DNA of 64,000 nucleotides from Malaya genurostris. Lineage: Eukaryota > Arthropoda > Insecta > Diptera > Culicidae. The stretch is from positions 112,027,067-112,091,066 of the forward strand of contig NC_080571.1 in NCBI RefSeq assembly GCF_030247185.1, read 5' to 3'. Under the pieces are notes generated by a model. The model made no database searches and was not told the origin of the DNA. It saw only the letters and a list, made by a program, of their open reading frames with translations. Both the position numbers and the translations under genes were made by a program. Shown piece by piece: positions 1 through 22,366 of this stretch; the stretch's first letter is position 1, and every line of letters starts with the position of its first letter.

Positions 1-99
1 ATTTTTAAAATTTGTGACTTTACACATCCGATTTTGGTACCACTTTGGATTTTTTAGTAATAGATCAATAAGTTTCTGACACATGGAATTGTTTCCGTT

Positions 100-324
100 A
101 TATTTTTTGCTTTTCTTATATAGAAAGGCTATACAATCATTGTGAAACCGACTTTTGAACCTAGGCCCGGAGGGCCGAATGTCATATACCATTCGACTCA
201 GCTAGACGAACTGAGCAAATGTCTGTTTGTATGAGTGTATTTTTCGTATATATATATCTGTGTGTGTGTGAGTGTGTGTGTGTGAGTGTGTGTGTGTGTG
301 TGTGTGAGTGTGTGAGAGAGAGAG

Positions 325-361
<37 letters not shown>

Positions 362-372
362 GTGTGTGTGTG

Positions 373-435
<63 letters not shown>

Positions 436-850
436 AATATGGTCACTCGGAGATGACTGCGACGATTTTCACAAACTTAGATTCAAATGAAATGTTTTAT
501 GGTCCCATACAAAGATTCTGAATTTCATTTGGATCCAACTTCTGGTTCCGGAATTACACGGTGATATGCACCAAAAATGATGTCACTCACTTTTCTCGGA
601 GATGGACGGTCTTAAGATGCCATAAAAATATCCCAATTTTTATTCGGATCAAACCCCTGGTTCCGGAGGTAGGGTAAAAATGTCAATTTCAGGAATACTT
701 TGTTCATAAGCTACCGCTTTATATTGGCTAGTGATCTTCTCTAGTTTGCAGACCATGAGAGTCCATAACCGAATAAACCGTTGATAGTCCCATAATGATT
801 CGCTGAATTTTATCCAAATCCGACTACCGGTACCTTTTTTTCCAAAATTC
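100..850 (+). repeat. Family A dispersed repeat, fragment
   Basis: The segment opens with a diverged head (TTTTCTTATATAGAAAGG near 115), then the markers of this family: a 'ggcccggagggccgaatgtc' block, 'ctgagcaaatgtctgt', a TG run, and repeated 'ggttccggaattac' / 'ttggatccaacttctgg' modules. The same modules recur near 5.2, 14.7, 17.7, 28.5, 43.1 and 57 kb, so it is interspersed. More complete copies have inverted ends (TGCCTTTCTCATAT ... ATATGAGAAAGGCA), which suggests a non-autonomous DNA element. No coding capacity is seen. The right end of this copy is unclear. Confidence 0.6.
259..432. repeat. TG microsatellite inside Family A repeat
   Basis: About 174 bp of TG dinucleotides with interspersed AG and CG interruptions and a short GA run near 314-328. 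It lies exactly where other Family A copies carry shorter TG/TATG tracts, so it is the expanded internal microsatellite of that repeat. The reading frames across it are artefacts. Confidence 0.9.
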
Positions 851-1402
851 AAATCGTCATAGAGAATCGTAAAAAAAATAGTTGGTCATGTTAGTGCATG
901 GTTGACTGAACCGACAATAGTAATCAAATGTGATAAAATGGAGCTTTACTTTCTTACATGTGATTGAACAGATTTTCACTAACTTAAATTCAAATGTGAA
1001 ACAGAAATCTTCAACACTCTCTTCTAAACTAGTTGTAGCATTTCGGGGAATTTGCATAACTGCTAGAACAAAGCACCATGCGTTTCCTTCTAATACAACT
1101 TTAATGAAAACGCTTAGTTGATTGTTGCCCTCGTTATGAAACAATATGAAAGCAAAGATCTTTAACGCATTCATAAACTATTTATATATTACTAAATAAT
1201 CCAGAGTCGTACCAAAATCGAAATTGTGAAAAATATTTTCCAAAATTAAAATAAACGATAAAATAACCTAACCTGATCATAAAGCCCTAACAAGTTTATA
1301 ACAAAAAGCTTTTTACGTAGCATGCTCTGACATAATTTTGGTCTCGTTAATAGTTAAAAAAAAATTTTTTTCTGACAAGTATCAAAAAGAGAAATAGTTT
1401 AG
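850..1402. other. no recognised feature
   Basis: AT-rich non-coding sequence. No convincing ORF, RNA gene or terminal repeat was recognised. Confidence 0.5.
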
Positions 1403-1963
1403 ACACATTGGGCCGTATGAATAAAACGTAGCATGCTTGAATCTCGGTAGTAAATGCTACGTGTGGATCACGTTCCTGTCAAAACATGCTACAAACTGTA
1501 GTATTTACTACAAGTTTTCGGTAGGTAGCTCTAGAGGTTGCTACTCGTGTGTTTGCTGATAAAGTGAAGTACAGAAATTAAAAAAGTGGCATTTTTACAG
1601 ATGTAAGTACGTTTCTTGCTTTGTGCATGCTTATGCCAGCTTTTCCGGCTCTGTGTCGATACGGTATACAGTAAATGCTCAATATTCGAACTTGTTTTTT
1701 ATTCATACCAAACCGCGTTATACTCTGTGGACTTTGTTTTTGAGAAGATACTACAAGGGGACGGGTATAGCGTGATGGGTAAGTCGATGCCTTTCACGCA
1801 GCCCGCCTGGGTTCGATTCCTAACCCCGCACAAAGGCTCAGAAAGTTTTTCTGGCCCGTAGAGGCGAATGGCATTAATGTTAAAGCCTCTATAATCGAAA
1901 CAAAAAAAAAAGATACTACAAACAACAGACTTTACTACATTTTATTCATACGGCCCAATGTGT
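1403..1963. mobile_element. MITE with about 27-bp inverted ends
   Basis: The left end reads ACACATTGGGCCGTATGAAT and the right end is its inverted complement (ATTCATACGGCCCAATGTGT). The match extends inward through AAAAYGTAG. There is no transposase. After removing the nested SINE and its duplicated target the element is about 400 bp. The superfamily is unclear because no clean target duplication was found outside the ends. Confidence 0.75.
1757..1909 (+). mobile_element. tRNA-derived SINE (type 1) with 12-bp target duplication
   Basis: The head resembles a tRNA: an A-box-like 'tagcgtgatgggtaagtcg' and a B-box-like 'GGTTCGATTCC', followed by an unrelated body and an oligo-A tail. It is flanked by the exact 12-bp duplication AAGATACTACAA (1745-1756 and 1910-1921), so both boundaries are firm. 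Related copies lie at 53.5 kb (-), 55.1 kb (-) and 56.5 kb (+). Polymerase III promoter function is inferred from the boxes only. Confidence 0.85.
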
Positions 1964-2482
1964 TGATCGGGAAGCTCTGTCAATATGGTTGTGAATGGTT
2001 TAAAATTTTGGAAAAATTACTCGACTTTCAATCAACGAATTGTGATGAAATCGGACACATTATCTTTGTTTGGTCTCTAAATGTGCTACTACTACTGTTG
2101 TAGGGACACGAAAGCTCTATCATACAGCGACAGCAGATCTCACTCTAACTAATGGTTTTCGTATACGAATATGACTACTGGAGCCGTTAACCTATATCTC
2201 AAGACGAAAAACAAAAAAATATTCAAGTTCTGATAGCATCCTCGGTTCGAGCTACAAACCGAAAAGAGTTCGTTTCTGAAATGAATAATCAGTTCAAATA
2301 GTCCCCTCTGCGGCTGCGTTTATTTCTTATACATGCATCCGCTGCAGAACATTGATAAGAGTGGCATTAGCGCAATTTAAATAATTTAATCAGTTCTGAT
2401 ACGCCATGCGTTCTGTTTGATCATCCGTTCAAAACAAAAGTTTTTTTTTAAACCGTGTTTAAATTCAACAAATTGTTTAACG
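1964..2482 (+). other. upstream region of the glutactin-like gene
   Basis: No ORF or repeat was recognised. A TCAGT initiator-like sequence at 2390-2394 is preceded by AT-rich DNA. It is a possible transcription start about 90 bp before the chosen ATG, but no TATA box at the expected spacing stands out. Confidence 0.25.
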
Positions 2483-4468
2483 ATGCACCGAATCCAATTA
2501 CAAATAATTTCGGTCAGTTTCGTATCAATGCTGCTACTGGTACTTGATTCAATAAAGCAAAGTGATGCCATTGTCGGCGGGATAAAATCGGCCCCACCGC
2601 CAATCGATGATCCAGTGGTTTTCGTAAGATATGTCGGACAATCTGCCCGGCTAGAAGGAAGTCTAAATCGGCAAACCGGACTTTACTCCTTCCGTGGAGT
2701 ACGATATGCGGATGCTCCTACTGGAGAGTACCGCTATCAGAGACCTCGATTTAAGCGTCTCAGTGGAGACATAGATGCTATCAATAATGGTCCACCATGT
2801 CCGCAACCAGAGCCAAATAATCCCTACAAAGTAATCGGCAACGAGGACTGCTTGTTACTGAATATTTATACTCCACAAATGCCCGATGAGACCACCGGTT
2901 TACCGGTGATAGTGTGGATCCACGGCGGAGGCTACCGCTATGGATCAGCGGCTCAATATGGAGCAGAACCGTTGACGCAAAACGGTGTAATTTTTATTCC
3001 AATTCAGTATCGTTTAGGATCATTCGGCATTGTCGGTGACGGTAGTCGTGATTTTTCTGGAAACCTAGCCTTACTAGACATGGCCACCGCCGTTCGCTGG
3101 GTGAAGGATTACGTTTCGTGGTTTGGTGGAGATCCCAACCAAATTAAAGTGATCGGCCACGGATCTGGTGCAACCGCTGCAATGATTTTATCGTCAGCCA
3201 CCATGGCTCGCAGTGCCATTGGCGGTGTAGTGGCAATGTCCGGATCATCGCTGCAGCCAAATTCGTACGATTCAGAACCTGTTACATCGTTGAACGAAAT
3301 TGTGTCAAAACATAATTGTTCTGCTGGAAACGAAACAGAAATTGTGCGGTGCATGCGAGGGAAATCGGTTCATGATATCATCAATGTTGATAGCGAGCTA
3401 CAAGTGAGTCGTTTGAGTGATCAAAGAGCGGTGAAATCATTGACCGCAAACGTTGGAATAAGTCCAGCAATTGAGCAGACAGATGATGATCGAGGATTGC
3501 GTGGTATTCTTGTGGAGGAACCCTCGGTTACTATTAGTAAAGAAACAAATACACGAAACATCCCTTTGTTGATAGGGGTGTCCAAAGATGAAACAGCCAA
3601 TGGAATCGACATTAAAGAAATTGAAACAAAATTCGGCACTGCTACAAATTTTTTGAAAACTACTAGCGAAATTGTTGGTCTGAAAAACTTTTTAAAACTA
3701 AATAAATCAGTTGATATGTTAGACTCCCTGGGCAGTGTTCTGGATTTGTCAAAATATTTGGAAATACCAAAATCATGGAACGTGACGCAAGTCTTCGACA
3801 AACTCGTCGAGGCGACTACCGATGCTGTATTCAATCTTCCGGCTATAGTGACAGCACAGTCCTGGAGCAAAGCTGGCAAATCATACTTCTATAGCTTTGA
3901 ACATCGTTCGGATAACACTAGAGGGAGCGATTTTCTTAGCGGCCTGCCGTTAGTAGCTAAACAAAGCTCTGATAGGCGAAAAGATGCAGTAGGACATGGT
4001 GATGAATTGGGTATACTTTTTGATACGCATGATATTCACGGTAATTTGATCACCAAAGCGGTAATCAAATCAAAGCGAGACTTGAATGCAAGACAGGCGT
4101 TTGTAGCGTTTATAGCAAAATTCGCTTATATGAACAGTAGTAACTCCGAGGACGACAGCCTATTTAAAGCTTTCTCTAGCAAAGGTACTCCGTACACCAA
4201 AATCGGTGAAAAAGCAACGTTGAACAATGATTTTAGGTAAGCAACATCTAGCATCAGACCATCTAGATATGTAAAATTCTACACTCTTTACAGATTTTGT
4301 CAGTTATCGATTTGGGGTGCTCAATTGGAATCGATAAAATCGATATCGTGTAAATTTTTGGGAGATGGTCTTGAAAATTTGGGCAAAGCTGTTGGTGGAC
4401 TTACTGGACTCCTCGGTGGACAAAAACCTTCAATTCAAAAACCTGCTAAAGTGCTTGGAATCATTTGA
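2483..4468 (+). CDS. glutactin-like carboxylesterase-fold protein, catalytically dead (2 exons)
   Basis: Exon 1 is 2483-4236, a 57-bp GT-AG intron follows (4237-4293), and exon 2 is 4294-4468, giving 642 residues. The ATG at 2483 is preferred over an in-frame one at 2417 because it starts a hydrophobic signal peptide (residues 1 to about 30). The alpha/beta-hydrolase features of the cholinesterase family are all visible: the oxyanion loop HGGG (147-150), the Cys pair in 'PCPQP' and 'EDCLLLNIYTP', the acid in 'KDET' (Glu370) and the His in 'GHGDELG' (His505). The nucleophile elbow reads GHGSGA where GESAGA is usual, so residue 227 is Gly and no hydrolysis is expected. Family knowledge: glutactin and related insect proteins with this defect act as extracellular or adhesion proteins. 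The second exon supplies the usual C-terminal helix and a Gly/Lys-rich tail. The assignment to the glutactin group rests on the dead elbow and overall similarity; another non-catalytic esterase clade is possible. Confidence 0.85.
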
Positions 4469-4594
4469 AAACCTTACGGATAGTGTATGCATGACATAAT
4501 AACTACAAACAAAATAACTTTTTTACCACATTAAAAAGCAAAACAAAAACTAATATAGAAGCAAAAGAAAGTATGAATGATATATGTTTGAGTC

Positions 4595-4600
4595 AATAAA
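4595..4600 (+). terminator. poly(A) signal AATAAA for the glutactin-like gene
   Basis: The first canonical AATAAA after the stop codon at 4466-4468, about 130 bp downstream. This gives a short 3' UTR of typical insect length. Confidence 0.5.
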
Positions 4601-5206
4601 TCAGTAATCTCTTTGAACAATCTTTTCAACATCCTCACACGAAGTCAGAATTTGAAAATTATTAAATCGGATCTACTGTTTACTTTTTTGACAGGACTGA
4701 CAGTTGAGTTCTGGTAGGTTGCGCACAGTGTGATAGTGTATCACCAAATTCGGCATCAAGTACAGTGGTTCTTCTTTTTGTGCTGTTGATAAGTGTGCCA
4801 AAATGAGAAAAAGACCGCCGTCACTACGCTTCGTTCTTTTGGCAGTTCAGTTAAGACACGGTACTTTACGTATGCTTTTTTGGAACCATTAGGTGGCGTT
4901 GGCAATTCCACGTAAACAGTTAATGCACTAATGAGTCAAAGACAAATTATTGAAATAAGAAAATAGTTAAGTGCACGCAACAAAAACCGGTATTTATTCA
5001 GAACCAAAACCCCTAAATCGTTATAAACATTGTTCAAATTCGAAAGCATAGTATTGGTACTACATTCCGTAGTGAAAGTTTAATTTTGCAGTACGGTTGC
5101 ATAAATAATATTACGATTCTCCAGACACTATAGGTTCGACACGTGACAACAAGTTTGTAAGGCAAGCGTCCGTACTACATCGCTAGAAACTACAAATGCT
5201 ATTCAT
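4601..5206. other. no recognised feature
   Basis: Non-coding sequence between the glutactin-like gene and the next repeat. No ORF, inverted repeat or exon-like segment of the nAChR gene was recognised. Confidence 0.5.
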
Positions 5207-7211
5207 TTTTTGCCTTTCTCATATAGAAAGGTTATGCAATCACTGTGAAAACCGACTTTCTAACCGAGGCCCGGAGGACCAAATGTCATAGACCATTCGG
5301 GTTGTCTGTGTGTATGTGTGTGTATGTATGTGTGTATGTAACAAAAATGTGCACTCGATTTTCTCAGAGATGGTTGGACCGATTTTCACAAACTTAGATT
5401 CGAATGAAAGATCTCTTAGTCCCATTAGTCAATTGCTATTGAATTTTACCCGGATCGGACTTCCGGTTCGGGAGTAACGCGCTAAAATACGCAAAAAATG
5501 AAGAAAGAGTGCACTCGTTTTTTTTCAGATACCGCTCAACCGATTTTCATAAACGAAGATTTAAATTAAAGGTCTAATAGTCCCATAGGTTGCTATTAAA
5601 TTTCATCTGGATCCAACTTCCGGTTCGGGAGTAACGGGGTAAAATGTGCAAAAAGAACTAAAAACGTGCAATTGATTTTATCAAAGCCCGCTCATCCCAT
5701 TTTCATTAGCGTAAGTTCAAATGAAAGGTCTTACAACCCCATATAATCTTACCAAATTTTATCTGGATACGATTTTCGGTTCCGGAATTACAAACTAATG
5801 AGTATATAAATTTCATTATAAGCGACGTGTTTTTATACATGACACGGAAAATTCAATCAAATACATTCAAACAGCCGTGTAATTCTTGAATTGAACTGAT
5901 TTGGATAGTGTCATACGGGATTCCTGAATTTTATCCTGATCCGACTTCCAGCTCCAAAACTATAGGGTGAAGTGTGTTTCAAATTTTATACCATCACTTA
6001 AAGCGGAGAAACCAAATACGCAAAAAACTACAAGGATCAGCCCCATGGGGTTGTTCGAGCCATTGATGTGGAACAAGGCAACCAAAATATCTAATTATCT
6101 ACAATCAAACAGTTCAATCAATCGTCACACTTTTGAATCCGCAATTGCACGAGAGTCTGTCTACATTGATCTTGATCAGGAACCAACACCGAACATTGTT
6201 TGTTTTATAACCGACGAAATTACACCAATATCCCAAATGTATGCAATTATATCTTTGTACATACCTGCGACACGATTTTGATATTAAAACTTCTCTTCGC
6301 CAAGCTTGCGTTCAAGTTTTGCATGCAAGAAATTATTTTTATAGCGTTAAGTTTCTCCACCATTCTGCGATTTCGGTTGAAGCGATAAACTTTTTCTCAT
6401 TATCAATCGAGTTCATATTATATAAACTAGAAATTAATCTTAACCACTCAAAATTTACCCTGGGGTAGATATCAATTTCTCAGGCGAAACCACATTACAT
6501 GGAATTTCATCCGAGCTTGCATGACACAAGATCAGATACCAATTAAAGCTTTAAATCGTTTTATGGCACTTTTTGTCTTGCTATCTAGCTACAACCTACC
6601 TCTAGCATGCTACGCGTAGGACTGAAACGTTAGCTATAATTTTGCTTCTATTTATAGACTCGCGTGCTTCCAACAGTTTCGCTTTTGCATCGATTGACCA
6701 GTCAGAGCGATGCTTTCACTTTGATGTATCGCTTTTTCCTTCCAAACCGTCGTCTATGACAGGGAAATCCGATATGCCGGAGATTTTTAGCAAACAAAAC
6801 AGGACACTGTTCGATACTAATCAAAATTTCAATCATTTATAATTGAAAATACGTGGCTTGATACATTCAAATCGAATCGTAGAAATATTTCCAATCAAAT
6901 AATGAAATAACATTAACAATTGATACAAAATATACTGAGCTGTGAGTGTTTAAAACCTGACCACATTTCTACGTGTATTTTTCCTTGAGTTTCTAAATTG
7001 CACCCCTATATAGAAAATAAAGATGTGTTCCACATCAAAAATCTAAATCAACATCAAAACTGCTCCAATCGGTAGTCATTATCAGTAGACGGCCAAACAA
7101 AGCGATTCTGGTTATTCCTTCAAGAATCGGAGAAAAATATTTTGAAGAATACCACAGTATTATATATAACTCTACGATTGATATGAGAAAGGCATTATTT
7201 CCCACTAGGTG

Positions 7212-8696
7212 TCCGGCTCATTGCTCCATTCCAGGCAATGAAAGAACCGATAGTTTAGTCAAACGTGGTGGTATTGCAGATGAAATTTGTGAGAGACCGA
7301 TTGCTTTCAACGAATTCTATAGCGCGTCTCGCCAAAGAACACCTGCCAGCTGACAAGCTTCTTGGGATAAAGATGATCTGGGTCGGTGGATGCACTCAAT
7401 TATTCCTAAAATATCGACAAAGGCATGGTCCAGGGGACTGGATGTGAGTAGGGATTTCATTCGCGAGATGTCCAGACTCATGTCCAATCACTACACGTTA
7501 GATGCACATCTCCTTCGAATTGGACCTTCCGAGACTAATCATTGTGCTTGTGGCGAAGGTTATCGCGATATTGATCATGACGTTTGGACATGCGTGGAGT
7601 ATCGTGATCAGAGGTTGAAATTGTCACGCATTCTCAATGAAAGAAACCATTCCAACAACCTCATTTTCCATATTTTACTGTCTCATTCGTAAATGACCGA
7701 CATCAGTACAAACGAAGAGATACGAAGCATTTTCGTTTCTCATTGAAAAAATGAGAGAGTATAATTGTCAATGTCACTCTTTCCTCTATGACAAGACGAA
7801 ACCAAACTAGCGTCTTCAGGGAACCACAGCAGAATTGCAATTCTCATTCTTTCATCGATGTATTGAAAATCTGTGACGCTTGGCTATAAAGAGTGACTAA
7901 AATATGACAAATCGAAGTAATTACATCCCAGAACCTTTTTGGAAATCAAAACTACTACAAATTCGAGCGCCAACAAGTAAAAGTCATTGTAACACCTTTT
8001 TCTATTTCGGTTGAATACCGACACTGTATACTACGGGATTTTCACTGAAAAAAGCAAATGACTGCAAGGGCAAATGAAATAAAGAACACAATTTTAAAAC
8101 TACTATCCCGCTTATGTCATTGACTTTACATGGATTTCGTTCTCACGGTTTGCAAGCGAAGCTGAGAGTGACAGTAATTTCTCGTCATTTTCGTCTATTT
8201 TGAGTTAATGAAAATGACTTTTATTAGCTCTGATCGTGATGTCAGATCTCAACTAATAAATTCCTTACGTACCCAAGGTAGACTATCCAATGTTCGCGAC
8301 ATTCTTACATGTCGTGACCTTCTTTTCATGAAACTTCTTTATCATTTCATTAAGTCCATTGGAGTTCCAATTTAAATTTTATTTTATGTTCGACTGTTTT
8401 CTCTTCCATGAGTTCAACCAATAGCCAACTATACGATATTAAATAAAAGTGATGAACTGATGCAAACAAACTTGAAATAGTTATTAGATCATGTACAAAA
8501 TGAAAGTATTTCATTTAATGTAATTTATAATAGCAAATCGCTTTATAAAAACAGTGTTTAGATTAACTAATGAATACCAAAATATTAATATGATTTTCGA
8601 AATTTATTAAGTTTAAATTACTATGTATTGTGGAAGCCCCGGCGAAGAAAAACTTATGTACATTGCCTATGAAATAAACGTATTCATGGGAAAAAC
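7212..8696 (+). mobile_element. 5'-truncated non-LTR retrotransposon (RNase H tail plus 3' UTR)
   Basis: The insertion is bounded by the exact 11-bp duplication CCCACTAGGTG (7201-7211, 8697-8707). It begins inside the ORF2 RNase H region, runs through the end of ORF2 (stop at 7690-7692) and then about 1 kb of 3' UTR, ending in 'gggaaaaac' 20 bp after an AATAAA. Target-primed reverse transcription explains the 5' truncation and the duplication. A weakly matching inverted pair near 7725-7790 and 8165-8215 may mark a MITE inside the 3' UTR. A diverged relative of the 3' UTR (8425-8640) lies near 10440-10700. Confidence 0.8.
7213..7692 (+). pseudogene. ORF2 C-terminus (RNase H end and Cys/His tail) of a non-LTR retrotransposon
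   Basis: One continuous frame reads 'PAHCSIPGNERTDSLVKRG', the C-terminal signature of the RNase H domain of non-LTR retroelements (usual form GHCGIPGNERAD). After it come the linker, 'RLMSNHYTLDAHLLRIG' and 'CACGEGYRDIDHDVWTC', the Cys/His cluster typical of the end of ORF2 in I-, Loa- and Outcast-like elements. A TGA at 7351-7353 replaces what is normally Trp in 'ASWQASW', so the frame is broken once. All upstream domains are absent because of 5' truncation. Confidence 0.85.
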
Positions 8697-8722
8697 CCCA
8701 CTAGGTGTATTAAAACAGTTTT

Positions 8723-10420
8723 TTGTATTTGAACTAGTAATACTTTCAAACGAATAGATTTCGAATATACAGGGTTATTTTAGCAAATGGTACAACTGTT
8801 TAATACCGGCTGTCGATGGAACGTAATTCAGGTGGTTTGGTGGATTCATGTTCTTGAGGATAAAATGCATCAATATAGCCTCATAGCAATCACAATAATA
8901 GTATGAAGCTAAATTCGGTCAAAATAATACTGCATCAAAATCGGTAGAGGACTTATTTGGATACATAGATCATCATTGATAACGCCTGTTATAGCGAAAA
9001 TTTCACTTCATAGCGGTTTAGGAAGTTTAGAACCTTATTTGCTTGTAATCCAACACGCGACACTCACGTGTTGAAATGTTGGAATGAAATTATTACCCGA
9101 AAAAAATATATTGTAGAAAAACAATACGATTTGTTATTACAAAACCTTCCACAATTTTGCTTTGACCGTTGAAATATATTTTTTGTGTATTGTTATTCAC
9201 TATTTAATTAATTCTGAACATGCTTTTTACAATAGAATGTATAGGTTGTTAAGTATCGTAACAATTCAAATTATAAAATTTTTTTGTAAAACAATCAAAT
9301 GTACAGTTTGCACATAATTTGAAACACCACGTGTACAATAAGTTTAATTGTGAATCTTAGAAACAATGTATTAAATCGTTGGAAATAAAAAAAATCTTGT
9401 CAAGATACAATAAAATGTATTGAAAACCATAGATCTAATTATGAATCAATTCTTTATGCTATAAAATAAATGGTTTATTTTTTACGGGCAACCATTCCCT
9501 CCGTCTTTCTACATGATGCTTCCGGATCCCGTCCTGCCTCGCGTTTATCCTTTAGCAGCTTAGCTACTATTTATTTTTCGAAATTCGATACCCAAGAAAC
9601 AAATGTAACTTGTTTGTAGTTGAAGGTATTGTATAATAGTTGCAGAGTCCTTGTTTATATTTGATATGTTAAAAAAGATTGTTAAACATATTAAAATCGA
9701 TCGTGCAACTTATCATTGTTTAGTTTCACAGTAGTGCCGAAAAATTCATTGGAGAACAACTTTGGAAACATCTAAAACAATTGTGCAGTAAACCACCAAT
9801 TTTAACATGTACCAATAATTTGTTTTAAGTTTCTCATTATCAAATATATGTTTTCCAATGAAACTGCAGTTTGTATTTGATTATCTGTTCCAAAAATAAG
9901 AACGACCAATTCTACAATGTGTAGTATTATCATTCATTCAAGAGCAGAATATTTTAATAAACCCATGTTCGTGAAATGAGCAGTCGTATTGCAAATGAAG
10001 TTATACTTATATCAATTTAATTCCTGTTTACATTACGCAGTAATTTTATTAAACTTCAAAGTCGTTTTTCTTTTTTGCTGTTTTTATTACTGCATTCTCA
10101 ATGTAATCAATGCAAAAGTTTTTGTAAGAGTTGCACAATTGTATTTTACAAGCTCGTATGAAAATACGTAAAACAAACACATTTGAGACACTCAAAGAAC
10201 ATTCAGTTTCTCTCAACTGAATATCATCATCACATAAACATACGAAATTTGTCAAGTTATAAGACAAGTTGTACATTCGTACCAGCTGAAGAACTGCAAG
10301 ACATGTTGCATAACCTTTAAAAAGTGCAATTTTCAGTAACACAATAGTTACCAGGAGTGTAATGAAAACTCACTTGATAAAATGCTTGATCAGTATGAAA
10401 ATACAGGAAAGCAACATAAC
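8723..10420. other. no recognised feature (nAChR upstream region or intron)
   Basis: Strongly AT-rich sequence. Open frames are short and without similarity I can name. No Cys-loop exon of the receptor was found on inspection. Confidence 0.45.
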
Positions 10421-10424
10421 GTGC

Positions 10425-10700
10425 CAAATGGGTTGGACAGCTACTATCTTACTTTGAATAAAAGTGATGTACTCATACAAACGAACCTGAAATAGATCAT
10501 GTACAGTATATACACAAATAAATGGTTTCTGTTTTCTTCAATGAAAATTTTTACAACTAATCGTTTCAAAAAAACAGTGTTTTTGAGTACATTAACTAAT
10601 GAATACCGAAATACAAATATGATATTGAGAGAAACTAGTAGTAATATGTTTTATTAAATACCAACCATTGTGGCTATATTCGAAATATATTAGATTTAAA
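10425..10700 (+). repeat. diverged copy of the 3' UTR of the 7.2-kb retroposon
   Basis: Shared blocks with 8425-8640 in the same order include 'aataaaagtgatg', 'atagatcatgtaca', 'aacagtgttt' and 'actaatgaatacc'. Both segments end near 'attgtgg'. The similarity is interrupted and imperfect, which suggests an older relic of the same retrotransposon family. Confidence 0.5.
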
Positions 10701-12008
10701 GCAAAGATGGCTTTTATCGTATCAAAGAACGCTCTCTACCAACTCTTCAACGATTCAATCAGTGCCATCAAAGAGAGACGAATATCATCTCAGCAACAAA
10801 AAAAACGGTATGGTTCATTTAACATAGAATAGACACCAGTGCGAGAGCGAATTTCTCTCGATGACCTGCCTGAGAATCAAAGGTTAGCACGCTGCTGTGG
10901 GGATTCTCTCTGAAGCAACAAATGTCGCTTATTCTCGTTTCGCGATCCGATTCTGTATGGGCAGTGGATAATTGCGATAGAATCATTTTACTATTGCCGC
11001 TTATTCTAACTATGTGCGTATAACCTTTGAATAAGTTGTGTCTATGAAAATGTATGTAAATGCTCCACACAAGGGTTTTGCAATATTGCAACCTAATATG
11101 AGAATCATCAAGTCGAATCATCGATTCGATTTTATGCGATAATTGTCAACCTGCGATGCTCTCTTGGTCAATTCCACACAGCACCAATCATTACTAGACT
11201 GTAATTATTTTTTTAACGGCAGTGAAATACTCAGAGTATGAAGTGTAGCGAAGGAATGTAGAAAAATTCTCTCACGGTTCAGGCATTGAGAGACACGAGT
11301 TCATGTATCATCTTCTACCGAATTGAAAATGTTGTATACAATATAGAGAAATATCGAGCAGCCTCTGTCAAAATAACAGCAACCACCAACACTGGTTTAA
11401 AGCACTAGATATGAAGAATACTAAGGCGAAAAAAAACTAATATATAAATAAACGTATTTATGAAAATGTATTTTTCAAAGACTTTTGCAGTGAAAAACTT
11501 AGTTCTGATTTATATACTTGAATCAATCTGTTTTAACCACTGAACAATACATTTTAGGTTTTCCAATGCAAGTTGGATTGTTTTCCGTTCATATGTTTCG
11601 AATACGTCGTCGTCAACTTGAATTGCGAAAGAGTAAAAAATCTATTAATTTTCAACTATGAACTTGTCGAACCAAAATTCATCCCGGCTGATCCATTCAT
11701 CCGATTTATCGAAACCATTGGATGGGGTAAGATCAGCAATCTCTGTTCTGCTCATGTACCTATACTCAAAAGATAGTATGAGAATCAACATGTTAAATAA
11801 GACATTGCGATACTGGCTATTATGACCAAAGCAAAGACACTACTCCATTAACTTCAACAACAAAATAATTTCACCTTTGCGCCAGTTGCGGTTCCATATG
11901 ATTCATACCAAAACAACCAGAGCCAATTTTCTGACTGTGAGGAAAAGTTCACTTTCAAACTCAAGACAGATAGCGCTATTACAACGCCAGTGATTTTTTT
12001 CTCTTCAG
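10701..12008. other. no recognised feature (sequence before the first visible nAChR exon)
   Basis: Non-coding. A polypyrimidine tract and TTCAG directly precede the exon at 12009. No Cys-loop exon is visible. Confidence 0.5.

Positions 12009-22366
<10,358 letters not shown>

Larger units (their letters stand above)
5207..8722 (+). mobile_element. Family A repeat copy, interrupted by a retroposon
   Basis: The left end carries TGCCTTTCTCATATAGAAAG at 5211-5230 and the family's 'gaggcccggaggacc' block. The right end carries ATATGAGAAAGGCA at 7181-7194, the inverted complement of the left terminus. The last part of the family consensus ('ccactaggtg' then 'attaaaacag') is split: 'cccactaggtg' stands at 7201-7211 and again at 8697-8707, with the retroposon between. 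The interior 5.8-7.1 kb contains several short open frames, including about 100 codons near 5967-6281, which match nothing I recognise. Confidence 0.7.

Noticed and set aside
198..446. Open frames of Thr-His or Val-Cys repeats
   Set aside because: Pure translation of the TG/CA microsatellite; no start context or domain.
1757..1830. Functional tRNA gene
   Set aside because: The A- and B-box-like parts belong to a SINE with oligo-A tail and target duplication; no cloverleaf with a matching acceptor stem was seen.
3421..3879. 152-codon minus-strand frame within the esterase-like gene
   Set aside because: Shadow of the long plus-strand exon; no domain or start context.
5967..6842. Several frames of 60-104 codons, considered as possible remnants of an endogenous viral or retroelement gene
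   Set aside because: No catalytic or structural motif could be identified in any of them.
11573..11776. Upstream nAChR exon candidate
   Set aside because: The translation has no Cys-loop or ligand-binding motifs.
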